Source: Acidobacteriaceae bacterium (GTDB lineage: Bacteria > Acidobacteriota > Terriglobia > Terriglobales > Acidobacteriaceae). From it: a stretch of DNA of 64,000 nucleotides. Positions 1 through 10,005 of this stretch are shown here, piece after piece; the first letter of the stretch is position 1, and every line of letters starts with the position of its first letter. A program made the translations under genes and the position numbers. The notes below the pieces were generated by a model. That model was not told the origin of the DNA and made no database searches. It saw nothing but the letters and a program-made list of their open reading frames with translations. The DNA is taken from positions 99,364 through 163,363 of the forward strand of contig JANXZM010000096.1 of assembly GCA_025355505.1 (NCBI GenBank), in the 5' to 3' direction.

Positions 1-444
1 GTAGCCATCGAGGAGGCGCTGTCGCAATCCGATCCAAAAGATGCAGAAAAGCGCGGCGATTTATCCGAAGACCAGATGAAGCTAAGCGACGTCTACCTTC
101 AACTCGGCGACGCGGAGCGCGCGCTCGCAGGCTATCGCAACGCTCTAGCCATCCGCGAAAGCCTGCTTGCGGCGAATCCAGACAATGCCGAAGGACTTAC
201 CCAACTGGCGCGGCTCTATGAAAAGCTGGGTGGATACTATGCCCTGCAAGCGGCGAAGCGGCTTCCACCTACCCAACGTGCGGGAAACTGGCGGGAAGCC
301 AGACGCTGGTTCCAGCAAAGCCTCGACGTCTGGAAAGCCTTGCAGCAACACAAGACGGTAGCGGCGGATTACGCGAAAAAGCCTGTCGAGATCTCGCAGC
401 AACTGGCAAAGTGTGACGCTGCGATCGCACAACTCCACGAATGA
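1..444 (+). CDS. C-terminal part of a TPR-containing protein (5' end outside window)
   Basis: Frame 1 is open from base 1; TPR-like DVYLQLGDAERALAGYRNALAIRESLLAANPDNAEGLTQLARLYEKLG. Confidence 0.75.
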   Translation, partial: VAIEEALSQSDPKDAEKRGDLSEDQMKLSDVYLQLGDAERALAGYRNALAIRESLLAANPDNAEGLTQLARLYEKLGGYYALQAAKRLPPTQRAGNWREARRWFQQSLDVWKALQQHKTVAADYAKKPVEISQQLAKCDAAIAQLHE

Positions 445-471
445 GCTTGAAGTTGATCTAAGTGTGCGAAA

Positions 472-495
472 GGGTGGGGCGCGGGTGCCCCACCC
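472..495. repeat. REP-like palindrome gggtggggcgcgggtgccccaccc
   Basis: Near-perfect inverted repeat, next to copy A of the ~350 bp dispersed element. Confidence 0.7.
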
Positions 496-515
496 AAAAA
501 AACTGAGGGTGGCCC

Positions 516-881
516 GCTCCGCAATTTGTCGCCGACTCTTTTTCATCACAAACACCCGGGCCATCCATCACAGACATTCACCCGAGAGTGCGCAACAATG
601 GGTCTGATAGGGCAGGGTATAAGTATGCCTGTCTTCCGAGACGGTTCCTGAACCGGACACAAAACGGTTTTTGAACGCTCTTTGACAAAGCAGGGGTTGA
701 GGCGAAAGTGGGAGATTGCTCGTAGCCAAAATTTGAGCGCAGCGAGAACCGAGCCAAGAATTGAGCTAAGTCCTTATTCCGGAATACTTTCCATATAAGT
801 CCTTTAAACTCAACGACCTTGCTGCGATTTCTTCCTAACCATATGATTCCAATAGACAGGGGGGAGGGGGAGGTAGTAAAC
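516..881 (-). repeat. ~350 bp dispersed element, copy A
   Basis: Reverse complement matches 29357..29690 and 48769..49155: C-rich tract, GGAATCATnnGGTTAG, aaaggacttatat..AAGTATTCCGGAATAAGGACTTAG, ending in GTTTGTGATGAAAAAG. Confidence 0.8.
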
Positions 882-936
882 GCGGGTTAATACCTTCGGA
901 GTTAACAGCAGCAAAAGTGGGACAAACCAGCGGATT

Positions 937-1818
937 TTAGCTCTTTAAGGAACTGGGCTGCGATTCTGGATACTCGAACACTCCCCGTCCCGACTTCCGG
1001 CCAAGCCGTCCAGCTTTCACGTATTGCGCCAGCAGCGGGCACGGGCGGAATTTCTCGCCCAGACTCTTGTGCAGGTATTCGAGGATATTAAGGCGAGTGT
1101 CGAGCCCGACCATATCCACCAGTTCGAACGGCCCCATCGGATGATTGAGACCGAGTTTGAGTGCTTTGTCGATATCTTCGGCGCTGGCGATGCCTTCCTG
1201 GAGCATGTAGAAAGCTTCATTGCCGATCATGGCATTGATGCGGCTGGTGATGAAACCAGGCGCCTCTTTAATCACGACAACTTCCTTGCGCATGCGCTTA
1301 CCGACTTCGACGACGGCGGCCAGCGTGTCGTCATCGGTTTCAAGCGCGCGCACGATTTCGAGCAGCTTCATCTTGTGCACAGGATTGAAAAAGTGCATGC
1401 CAACGCACTTCCTGGCGCGATAGGTAACGCTTGCGATCTCGGTGACGCTCAGCGAAGAGGTGTTCGAGGCGAGAATCGTGGTCGGACGGCAGATCTTGTC
1501 AAGCATGGTGAAGATTTCGATCTTCGATTCCATTTCCTCGGGAACGGCTTCGATAACAAGATCGGCCTCGCGCGCGGCTTGATCCACCGAACCGGCATAC
1601 TCCAGTCGGGAAAAAGCCGCGTTGGCGTCCGTAGCATTCACCTTGCCGAGTTCAACGGCTTTGTCGAGATTGGCGCGGATTTCCGTCTCGGCCTTGCGCA
1701 GGGCATTCGGAAGAAGATCTTCGAGAATGGTGCGATAGCCGCCAAGAGCGGCAGCATGCGCGATGCCACGGCCCATGATGCCGGCGCCGATCACCGCAAC
1801 CGTGCGGACCTCAGTCAC
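937..1818 (-). CDS. 3-hydroxyacyl-CoA (3-hydroxybutyryl-CoA) dehydrogenase
   Basis: N-terminal Rossmann [66 protein letters not shown]. Confidence 0.93.
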   Translation of the reverse strand: MTEVRTVAVIGAGIMGRGIAHAAALGGYRTILEDLLPNALRKAETEIRANLDKAVELGKVNATDANAAFSRLEYAGSVDQAAREADLVIEAVPEEMESKIEIFTMLDKICRPTTILASNTSSLSVTEIASVTYRARKCVGMHFFNPVHKMKLLEIVRALETDDDTLAAVVEVGKRMRKEVVVIKEAPGFITSRINAMIGNEAFYMLQEGIASAEDIDKALKLGLNHPMGPFELVDMVGLDTRLNILEYLHKSLGEKFRPCPLLAQYVKAGRLGRKSGRGVFEYPESQPSSLKS

Positions 1819-2006
1819 TCTTTGCCCGCCTGCTCGAGGTGCTGAAGCACGCTCTCATAGCTGGGTTCGGACTTGCGGATATATTCGCCAAGGCGGGCGG
1901 ACTCCTCCTTGGTCATCGCCGGGATGCTGGCGCTGATGCGGCGGAGGGTGGTGGCAATGTCGTCGATGTAATTCATCAGGCGAATAAGTTCTCCAGTTGC
2001 GGGCAT
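1815..2006 (-). CDS. small conserved-looking helical protein, translationally coupled to the dehydrogenase
   Basis: MPATGELIRLMNYIDDIATTLRRISASIPAMTKEESARLGEYIRKSEPSYESVLQHLEQAGKE; 4-bp overlap with downstream gene. Confidence 0.6.
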   Translation of the reverse strand: MPATGELIRLMNYIDDIATTLRRISASIPAMTKEESARLGEYIRKSEPSYESVLQHLEQAGKE

Positions 2007-2220
2007 GAAGGCTCCTTGCGTTATTTCTGGCGCGGACGCAATCGGAAGCGACCGCTGCGGCCAGGGACGACTATTCATTGTTCAACATGCGGGCGGATTT
2101 AGCAAAGGAGGTCTGGGATCGATTGGGCGCACTGGGAAAAATCCGCAGTGGGTTTGTCCTCGCCCAAACAAAGCCCGCAAGAATGCCATGTAAATCAAGG
2201 CCATCGACGATAATAGGTCC

Positions 2221-2718
2221 ATGCTGCGCGACCCGAGCCTGATCCCGCTTTCGCATCAACACCAGCACGCGCTGTCGATCTGTGTGCGACTGGAGCGGGC
2301 GCTGCAAGCCGGCGCCGCGGATCTGGTTGCGTGGCAACTGGAAGTGCACCAGCACTATGCGAACGAAGTTCAGTTCCATTTCGCGGCGGAAGAAAAGATC
2401 CTGTTTCCCGCCGCCCGCCGTTTTCCGGAACTCGTCGCGCTGCTCCAGGAACTCAGCGGCGAACACCAACGATTGCGCGAGCACTTCGTCCACGCCGAGC
2501 AGGGCACCATGAATCAAGGCGAACTCGAAACGCTCGTGAAGTTGCTCTCCGAGCACATCCGCAAGGAAGAGCGACAACTGCTCGAAGCCATGCAGAAACG
2601 GATGCGGCCGGAAGAATTAAAATCGCTGGGAGACGAGTTGGCGAGTGCGCTGGAGGATGCGGTGCAGGTATGCCGACTTGGCACCAAACCTGCGCTGACG
2701 AAAACCGGGGACTCGTAA
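2221..2718 (+). CDS. hemerythrin HHE-domain protein
   Basis: HQHQHALSICVRLERAL..HHYANEVQFHFAAEEKILFPAAR..EHQRLREHF..LLSEHIRKEERQLLE. Confidence 0.85.
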   Translation: MLRDPSLIPLSHQHQHALSICVRLERALQAGAADLVAWQLEVHQHYANEVQFHFAAEEKILFPAARRFPELVALLQELSGEHQRLREHFVHAEQGTMNQGELETLVKLLSEHIRKEERQLLEAMQKRMRPEELKSLGDELASALEDAVQVCRLGTKPALTKTGDS

Positions 2719-2747
2719 CGGTTCTTGCGGGGGCAGCGGAAGCCGCG

Positions 2748-2945
2748 CTAATCGAGCCTGTGGAAGCGGCGGAATCCGGGCGCTTCCAGCCGAAAGCCTT
2801 GCGGCGCCGAGCGCACGCGCTGATACAGTTCACGCGCCTGCTCCATGGAAATGAATTTTCCGGCAAACCCGGGGAGCCCCGCCAGAAGCGGCGGCTCGGT
2901 CAGCACACCTCGCGCTTCGTCACCAGCGATTGACAATTCAGGCAT
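2748..2945 (-). CDS. hypothetical small protein
   Basis: 65-aa ORF not antisense to an obvious gene; no recognised domain. Confidence 0.35.
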   Translation of the reverse strand: MPELSIAGDEARGVLTEPPLLAGLPGFAGKFISMEQARELYQRVRSAPQGFRLEAPGFRRFHRLD

Positions 2946-3165
2946 AGCTGATTTTGGCCTTGCCTTGTTTGCACCTTCATGAAGAGATGGTTAAAGATTC
3001 GTAAATAAGCATTCTCTAAGTAACCTCCTGAAGATATGAGAAACGTCCGGAAGCGCAGTAACAAAAGTTACTGGACGGTAGAAACCTGTTCTCGGTTTTC
3101 AGTTGCCAGTTCTCAGTCATCACCGCTCTTTCTGAGAACCGGGACCTGAGAACTTAAGGAAGGAG

Positions 3166-4908
3166 TTAGCCTTCGAGTTTGTAGCGTGTTTCGGCGAGAC
3201 GATAAAGACGCCGCCAGACCAAGCGGTTGGTGGTGACGACAACCGCGGCCAAAGCAATCGTGCTGGCGAGAAGAAGATCGAAATTCTTGGCATCTGTGGC
3301 CGCGGAAATCATGGCACCGACGCCCACGGTCGAATAGGTCTGGCCTTTGAAGTGGAAATATTCGGCGATGATGCTGGCGTTCCACGCGCCGCCCGAGGCG
3401 GTCACCATACCGGTAACGAGAAAGGGAAAGATTCCGGGCAGGATCAGTTTGCGCCAACGCTCCCAACCACGGATGCCGAAAACGCTGGCGGCTTCTTTCA
3501 AGTCCGTGGGAATGGCCATGGCACCGGCGATCACGTTGAACAGAATGTACCACTGCGTGCCTAGCAGCAACAGAATGATCGAGCCCAATCCCAAGCCTCC
3601 GCCCAGGCGAATCAGGACCAGCAGCACAACCGGAAACAGCGCCGTGGCCGGAACCGAGGCGGCAATCTGCGCCAGGGGCTGAGCGATGCGGGCCAAGCGC
3701 GGGTTGAATCCGATGGCTACACCAACGGGGATCGTCCACAGTGCGCCGAGCGCTAAAGTGAGATTCACGCGCAGGAAGGTCGCAAGCAGGCTGATTCCTA
3801 GTTGGTGAAATTCGAAGCCGTGCAAGCCGGTTAAGATCATGACGACACGCACCACGGCGTAGCCACTCGCACCAAGAGCCGCGATTCCCACCACTCGCCA
3901 GAGCCACAAAGCCGCGACGTTCTCACTCGCCGATTCAGCGCGAACCTCATCCTGGCGGGCGAAATAGTGCACCATCTGTTCGCGGAGAGGCCGAATTGCC
4001 CGCTTGCGAAACAGCGCAACGCCCCGCGAACGCTGAAGGAAAACGAGCACCCATGAAGTTGGGACGCTCGTGCTCTCAACTTGCTCCATCTTGAATTTTT
4101 CAGCCCAGGCGATCACGGGACGCCATACGAACTGGTCAATCAGCACAATCACAGCCACCATGGTGAGAATGCCGAGGAGAATCGAGCGAGTGTCGCCGTT
4201 GTCGGCAGCAGTCTGAAGATAAGAACCGAGGCCGGGCAGACGGAAGTCGCTAAACTGTTCGCAGGCCATCAGGAAGAACCAGGCCCCGGCGACCGACATC
4301 ATCGAATTCCAGACCAATCCGATGGTCGCGAAGGGCAATTCGACCTGAATGAGGCGCTGCCACCAGTTGAAACGGTAGATCGTGGCCGCTTCCCGCATCT
4401 CGCGTGGAATACTTTTCAGCGATGCATAAAAGCTGAAGGCCATGTTCCAGACCTGTCCGGTAAAAATGAGCAGGACCGCGCCCATCTCGACACCCAGTTG
4501 CCGTCCCGGAAAAAGCGCGGCCATGGCCAGCATCACGCCTGGAAGGAAGCTCAACACAGGAATGGATTGCAGAACGTCGAGCAGCGGGATCATGAAACGT
4601 TCAGCGCGCGGACGGTAGGCGGCAATGTATCCGTAGGTGATGGCAAAGAGCAGGCTCAGCACATAAGCGAGCGCAATGCGCAGCAGCGAGTATCCCGCAT
4701 ACACCGGGAGGGCGCCGAGGCTGCGGCTGATCTCTACATGCGGAGTGAAGGGGCCGAGCCAGTTGCGTCCGACTTCCACGATGCCATAGAAAAGCGCCAG
4801 CCCGCCGGAAAACATGATGAGGTCGGGCAGGCTCGCCGCGCTCGGACGCGGTAACACCGACCAGACACGAACCAGCGGACGGAAGGCGATTCGTTGCGGA
4901 CGCTTCAC
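3166..4908 (-). CDS. ABC transporter permease with two fused NitT/TauT-type transmembrane permease domains
   Basis: Two BPD_transp_1-like halves, each with an EAA-like loop (EMREAATIYRFNWWQRLIQVELPFA; DLKEAASVFGIRGWERWRKLILPGIFP). Confidence 0.88.
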   Translation of the reverse strand: MKRPQRIAFRPLVRVWSVLPRPSAASLPDLIMFSGGLALFYGIVEVGRNWLGPFTPHVEISRSLGALPVYAGYSLLRIALAYVLSLLFAITYGYIAAYRPRAERFMIPLLDVLQSIPVLSFLPGVMLAMAALFPGRQLGVEMGAVLLIFTGQVWNMAFSFYASLKSIPREMREAATIYRFNWWQRLIQVELPFATIGLVWNSMMSVAGAWFFLMACEQFSDFRLPGLGSYLQTAADNGDTRSILLGILTMVAVIVLIDQFVWRPVIAWAEKFKMEQVESTSVPTSWVLVFLQRSRGVALFRKRAIRPLREQMVHYFARQDEVRAESASENVAALWLWRVVGIAALGASGYAVVRVVMILTGLHGFEFHQLGISLLATFLRVNLTLALGALWTIPVGVAIGFNPRLARIAQPLAQIAASVPATALFPVVLLVLIRLGGGLGLGSIILLLLGTQWYILFNVIAGAMAIPTDLKEAASVFGIRGWERWRKLILPGIFPFLVTGMVTASGGAWNASIIAEYFHFKGQTYSTVGVGAMISAATDAKNFDLLLASTIALAAVVVTTNRLVWRRLYRLAETRYKLEG

Positions 4909-6245
4909 GACTGCACCGGAGTGGTGGTTGGCGGATGCGGCTCGGAGACGGGTTCGGCGAGAACCAGCCGGTGTGATTCGCGATCGAAGTCGAAAATCTC
5001 ACCGTAGCGGCCCCAGTTCATCGCGGTTTCAAATTGCCGTTCCACTTCATCCTGGCTGAAGTGTTCGTCGAGGATGTCGTAGAAAAATTCCTGCGAAATA
5101 GAGTGATCCGTCTTCGCGTGCAGGATGCTGTCGATCTGCTGCAGGATCACGATGTGTTCGAGGGCAGCCTGGCGAAAAAGCGTCTTACGGCTGAGAATGT
5201 CGGCTTCCGCAAAGCGGGTGCCCTCGGCGGAGATCTCGACGTCACCTTCGTTCAATGTAATGAAACCGAGCAGGACCGAAGCCTCGATGATTGGAAGCAG
5301 GTCTTCGGCATCCATGATGAGGACTTCGGCGAGACGATACAGGTCTTCCTTCCCGCCGCGATCCTGCAGCAGTTCAAGCAAACCAGTGACGCCCCCGACG
5401 CGCGCGTGCGGAACCATCTGATATTTCTGACGAGCCGGCTTTTGTGCAGCCGCGGTGGCGTCGGGCGCAGCGAGTGCGAGGTCGGGCTGCGTCATAATCT
5501 TGTAAATGTAATCCACCAGCTCGACAAAGCGCGGCGATTTGCGATCCCTAGGGTGAGATAGTTCGATGGGAAAATCGGCGCGCACCCGCGCTGGATTTCT
5601 TCCCAGCACAATCACGCGATCCGCCAGCAGCACCGCTTCTTCTATATTGTGGGTGACGATGAAAATTGCTTTGGTCGGCATCTTCTTGCTGAGCCAGAGC
5701 TCGAGCAATTCATTGCGCAGGCTTTCCGCCGTGAGCACGTCGAGCGCCGAGAAAGGCTCATCCATGAATAGTACTTCGGGCTCTACCACCAGAGCGCGCG
5801 CGAAGCCGACCCGTTGTTTCATGCCGCCGGAAAGCTCTTTCGGGTAGGCGCTCTCGAAGCCATCCAGCCCGACGGTATCCAGAATCCGCAAGGCACGTTT
5901 GTGACGCTCAAGAGTGGGCACTCCGCGAGCCTCGAGCGGGGCTTCGACATTGTCGAGTACGGTCAACCAGGGAAACAAAGCGAAACTCTGGAAAACGATA
6001 GCCACGCCCACGTTCTGCGACGTGATGGGCTGACCATGCCACAGAACCTCGCCTGACGAAGGCTTGCTGAGTCCGGTCAGAATCCGCAGCAGTGTGGACT
6101 TGCCGCAGCCGGACGGACCAAGTAGGGTAATAATTTTTCCGGGCTCTACATCGAGATTGACGGGCGCAATAACTTCAATGCGATTCCCGTCCGGCTGCAC
6201 ATAGAACTTTTCGACAGCCTGGGCGCGAATGATGGGCTCGGTCAC
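4905..6245 (-). CDS. ABC transporter ATP-binding protein with C-terminal AAA-associated domain
   Basis: Walker A LLGPSGCGKSTLLR, signature LSGGMKQRVGFARAL, Walker B VLFMDEPFSALD; ~190 aa C-terminal extension; overlaps permease by 4 bp. Confidence 0.9.
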   Translation of the reverse strand: MTEPIIRAQAVEKFYVQPDGNRIEVIAPVNLDVEPGKIITLLGPSGCGKSTLLRILTGLSKPSSGEVLWHGQPITSQNVGVAIVFQSFALFPWLTVLDNVEAPLEARGVPTLERHKRALRILDTVGLDGFESAYPKELSGGMKQRVGFARALVVEPEVLFMDEPFSALDVLTAESLRNELLELWLSKKMPTKAIFIVTHNIEEAVLLADRVIVLGRNPARVRADFPIELSHPRDRKSPRFVELVDYIYKIMTQPDLALAAPDATAAAQKPARQKYQMVPHARVGGVTGLLELLQDRGGKEDLYRLAEVLIMDAEDLLPIIEASVLLGFITLNEGDVEISAEGTRFAEADILSRKTLFRQAALEHIVILQQIDSILHAKTDHSISQEFFYDILDEHFSQDEVERQFETAMNWGRYGEIFDFDRESHRLVLAEPVSEPHPPTTTPVQS

Positions 6246-6300
6246 GGAATCGTACTCCAGAAAGTTTGATCAATTTGCTTCGAGAGCGAGAATACACTAC

Positions 6301-7839
6301 TCAGGCCGCCCACTCTTCGCCGTCGTTCGCGCTAGCGGTCGCCGGCTGCGGAAGCCGGTCGGAAACTTCGGCGAGTGCGGCCAGTTTCTTTGCCAACTCC
6401 GGACGAAGCAACTCCGCGGCAAAGCGCCAGCGCCAGTTCCCTTCTGCGCGGCTGGGCAAATTCATACGCGCATCACTTCCCAGTCCCAGCGCATCTTGCA
6501 GGGGCACCACGCAAAGGCTGGCGACGGAAGCGGAGGCGGCGCGAATCATCGCCCAGTGGACGCCATCCTCACATCGCCCCAAATACGCTTGCACTTGCTG
6601 GCGTTCGTATTCGGTGGCGCCCGATGCCCACCAGCCGAGTAACGTATCGTTGTCGTGTGTGCCGGTGTAAACCACCTTGTCGGTTGTGAAAGTATGCGGT
6701 AGATGGGCGTGCGCGCCGACATCGCCAAAACCAAATTGCAGCACGGCCATGCCGGGAATCTTGAGGCGTTCGCGAAGGGCATGCACATCGGGCGTAATGT
6801 ATCCAAGGTCTTCGGCGAAAAATGGCAGCCCGCCCAGAGCCTCGCGCAGCTTCACGAATAAATCGTCTTTGGGACCGTCAACCCAACGGCCATGAATCGC
6901 GGTTGGTTCACTCGCCTGAATCTCCCAGAACTGCGAAAACCCGCGGAAATGATCGAGGCGGATGTAGTCAAAGTTGTGCGTGACCCAACGCATTCGGTCA
7001 ATCCACCACGCGTATCCCTGCTCCTGCATCACGTCCCAGCGATAAAGAGGATTGCCCCAGCGCTGGCCGTCTTTGCTGAAAAAATCCGGGGGCACACCGG
7101 CAATAACTTCGGGATCGAGTTCGGAGTTCAAGCGAAACAGATCGGGGTGGGTCCAAACATCGGCGCTGTCAAAATTTACGAAGATCGCGATGTCGCCCAC
7201 GACGCGAATCGAATGTTGCGCGCAATAGGCTCGAAGCGCCTGCCACTGTTCGAAGAAAAAAAACTGCACGGCGCGGCGGACATCGAGTTCGTCGAGCATT
7301 TCCGCGCGTACCTTCTCGATCGCCACCGGATCGCGATGAATCAGTTCGCGGGGCCAGCGATTCCAGCTTTCCAGTTTGAAACGCGCACGCAAGCCATCGA
7401 AAAGAACGAAGTCATCGAGCCACCATTGGTTTTGCCGACAGAAGCTTTCATAACGCGAGCGGGCGTTCGGCGGAGCGGAGCGCACGAAATTGCGCGCCGC
7501 TTCAAACAGCAAAGGCAGCTTGTGGTGGAAAACCTCCGGGTAATCGACGGACTCGACTCCACCGGCTAGAGCGTCCACCCGGGCACGGTCAATCCAGCCC
7601 CGATCGGCAAGCCGCTCCAGGCTGATCAGCAGCGGGTTTCCAGCAAAGGCCGAAGTGGAGGAATAGGGCGAGTTCCCGTAACCGAGCGGGCCCAGAGGCA
7701 AAACCTGCCACAATCCCTGACACGCGGAGGCGAGAAAATCCGCGAACGCATACGCCGACGGACCAAAGTCGCCGATCCCGCTGCGCGAAGGCAACGAGGT
7801 GGGATGAAGCAAAATTCCGCTGGCGCGCGGGAATGACAT
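6301..7839 (-). CDS. malQ: 4-alpha-glucanotransferase (GH77)
   Basis: GILLHPTSLPSRSGIGDFG..; WQVLPLGPLGYGNSPYSSTSAFAGNPLLISLE; IRLDHFRGFSQFWEI; FFAEDLGYITPDV; YTGTHDNDT. Confidence 0.95.
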   Translation of the reverse strand: MSFPRASGILLHPTSLPSRSGIGDFGPSAYAFADFLASACQGLWQVLPLGPLGYGNSPYSSTSAFAGNPLLISLERLADRGWIDRARVDALAGGVESVDYPEVFHHKLPLLFEAARNFVRSAPPNARSRYESFCRQNQWWLDDFVLFDGLRARFKLESWNRWPRELIHRDPVAIEKVRAEMLDELDVRRAVQFFFFEQWQALRAYCAQHSIRVVGDIAIFVNFDSADVWTHPDLFRLNSELDPEVIAGVPPDFFSKDGQRWGNPLYRWDVMQEQGYAWWIDRMRWVTHNFDYIRLDHFRGFSQFWEIQASEPTAIHGRWVDGPKDDLFVKLREALGGLPFFAEDLGYITPDVHALRERLKIPGMAVLQFGFGDVGAHAHLPHTFTTDKVVYTGTHDNDTLLGWWASGATEYERQQVQAYLGRCEDGVHWAMIRAASASVASLCVVPLQDALGLGSDARMNLPSRAEGNWRWRFAAELLRPELAKKLAALAEVSDRLPQPATASANDGEEWAA

Positions 7840-7914
7840 TCAGGCTCAGTTCTCAGTTGTCAGTGGGTGGTTATCAGCTCGCAGCACAGACTCAGGACTG
7901 GGAACTGCATTTCG

Positions 7915-9894
7915 CTACGAGCCTTCCTGCCCACCTTGGCGAGTCAGGTTTTTCATCTCTTCCTGATTGACCTTGAGCCGGTTGGACTTTTCCATATCCT
8001 TGCGCAGGTTCGTAACAAACAGCCCGAACAAATCGTTCTGCTTGGCTTCGAGGAGCGACTGGCGAATCCCGTCCTTCTTCGCGGCAAATTCCTGATCCGT
8101 TGGCGCCTGTTTTTCTAGAAGTTGAGCGACCACGCCATTGCCGCCGGCTGTGATCGGCGCGCTAATCTCGCCGGGCTTCAATGAGAAGATCGCGCTCGCG
8201 CTGGCCATGGAACCAATGTCGGGGACCTGGCCATCGGGCGAAACCAGGTCGCTCGTCTTCACCGCCGCACGCAGATCTTTAGCAGCTTTTTTCAAATCGT
8301 GCCCAGACTTGGCACGATCGGAGAGTTCTTGCGTCTTCTGTTGCAGCAGAAAGCCAGCGCGCTCGTTCTTGAACTCGCTCTCAACCCGCGAACGAATCTC
8401 TTCAAACGTGGGCGTAGCCGGAGGCTTTACGCTCAGCAACTGGAAAACTACGTAGCCTTGTGGCACCTGCACCACATCGGGCGGAGCCTTGTCCGCTTCG
8501 TTGAAAACTGCATCCATAAACTGCGGATTCGCAGCCAGTCCAGGCAAGCTATCGGTTCGGCTGAAAAATTCAGTGGCGACCGCCGACTGACCTTTGGCGG
8601 CGGCGGCCTTGTCGAATCCGTCAGTACGCGCCTGGCTGAGCAAGGCATTCGCTGCGGTTTCGGTGGCGTGCGCCGTTTTCTGCTGCTTCACTTTCTCCTC
8701 GATCTCGCTCTTCACCTCGGCAAGCAGCTTGAGATGAGCTTCCTGCTTGTCTTCAACGTGGATGATATGGAAGCCATAACTGCTCTTTACAACGTCGCTG
8801 GTCTGTCCTTTGCCGAGTGAATAGGCAGCCTTCTCGAATTCAGGGACGGTGCGGCCGCGGCCGATCCAGCCGAGTTCGCCCCCGCTCTTGGCGGTGGTGT
8901 CATCAGAATATTTTTCCGCGAGCTTGGCAAAGTCCCCGCCCGCCTTGACTTCCTTCAACACCCCTTCAGCTTTCGCGCGCGCATCGGCGACCGCCTTCTC
9001 ATCTTCCTTCGCACCGGGCGCAGGCAGAGGAGTCTTGATCAGAATGTGGCTGACCTTTACCTGCTCGGGCACGCGGTACTCTTCGCGATGCTGATCGTAA
9101 TAAGCCTGCAGGTCCTGATCGGTAACCGTCGTCGCCCCCGCCATTTTCGCGCTATCAACGACAACATACTTAATCTGCCGCTTCTCCGGGATGGAGTTGT
9201 TGTAGGTCGCTTTGTTACGCTCATAAAAAGCCCTAAGTTCTTCATCGGCGGGGTGCAGGCCCTTCAGGATGTCGGCCTGCGTGATCACGGCATATTCGAA
9301 CTTCACCTTTGTGTTGCGGCGGTTGAATTCGTCGCGAACTTCGGTGTCCCCCACAAAGGCACTGGTCGAAACCAGAGCGCGCAATTTGCGGACAATAACA
9401 AAATCCTTCTCCAGCGCCTCAAACTGAGGAACCGTCATGTCGTTGCGTTGCACGAAGTTTTCGTACTCTTCCTGCCCCACGAACTTGCCGTCAGGAAAAA
9501 GCATCGACCCAAGCTGCCCGTGCTGGAGTTCCTCGCGAAGTTCGTCGTCGCTGACGCGCAGACCCATGCGATGGGCCTCGGCAACCAGCGCCTTCTCATT
9601 GATGAGTTGCTGGGCAGCCTGACTGGCAAAATAGGGCAGCAGCATACTGGCCTGCGGTCCGCCACGAGGAAACTGCTGCCGGATCATGGCCCTGGCCTCG
9701 CGCTGCACCTCGGGCACCGTCACGGTTTGGTCGCCAATCGTAGCGAGTACGCCAGCCGGAGGCGCGCCAATGCCGAGGCTGGAGCCGACCCCGCCGGGGA
9801 TAAGCGTGATCGCCATCGAGGCACAGATGAGGACGAGTAGTGCGCCCAGAACGATCTTCACGGTTGGCCCTGCATTTTGAAGCTGTCGAATCAT
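7915..9894 (-). CDS. SurA/PpiD-type peptidyl-prolyl isomerase (SurA_N plus parvulin domain)
   Basis: N-terminal TM; parvulin motif VKVSHILIKT..AKLAEKYSDDTTAKSGGELGWIGRGRTVPEFEKAAYSLGKGQTSDVVKSSYGFHIIHVEDK. Confidence 0.92.
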   Translation of the reverse strand: MIRQLQNAGPTVKIVLGALLVLICASMAITLIPGGVGSSLGIGAPPAGVLATIGDQTVTVPEVQREARAMIRQQFPRGGPQASMLLPYFASQAAQQLINEKALVAEAHRMGLRVSDDELREELQHGQLGSMLFPDGKFVGQEEYENFVQRNDMTVPQFEALEKDFVIVRKLRALVSTSAFVGDTEVRDEFNRRNTKVKFEYAVITQADILKGLHPADEELRAFYERNKATYNNSIPEKRQIKYVVVDSAKMAGATTVTDQDLQAYYDQHREEYRVPEQVKVSHILIKTPLPAPGAKEDEKAVADARAKAEGVLKEVKAGGDFAKLAEKYSDDTTAKSGGELGWIGRGRTVPEFEKAAYSLGKGQTSDVVKSSYGFHIIHVEDKQEAHLKLLAEVKSEIEEKVKQQKTAHATETAANALLSQARTDGFDKAAAAKGQSAVATEFFSRTDSLPGLAANPQFMDAVFNEADKAPPDVVQVPQGYVVFQLLSVKPPATPTFEEIRSRVESEFKNERAGFLLQQKTQELSDRAKSGHDLKKAAKDLRAAVKTSDLVSPDGQVPDIGSMASASAIFSLKPGEISAPITAGGNGVVAQLLEKQAPTDQEFAAKKDGIRQSLLEAKQNDLFGLFVTNLRKDMEKSNRLKVNQEEMKNLTRQGGQEGS

Positions 9895-10005
9895 ATTGGG
9901 ATGACTCCGTTAGTAACTCCGTCAGATTGCTTCCCGCTGGAAGCCAGAATTTATGATTATAAACTAGCGATGTCTCCGATAAATTCGTGGCATGGATAGA
10001 AATGC

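Noticed and set aside
145-564. 139-aa minus-strand ORF
   Set aside because: Antisense to the TPR gene, then runs through copy A of the repeat element and a REP; no protein-like features
1024-1845. 273-aa plus-strand ORF opposite the 3-hydroxyacyl-CoA dehydrogenase
   Set aside because: Long antisense frame typical of GC-rich genes; the minus-strand gene has clear family motifs
3056-3073. cagtaacaaaagttactg hairpin as a riboswitch or terminator
   Set aside because: Short isolated stem without a T-run; insufficient support
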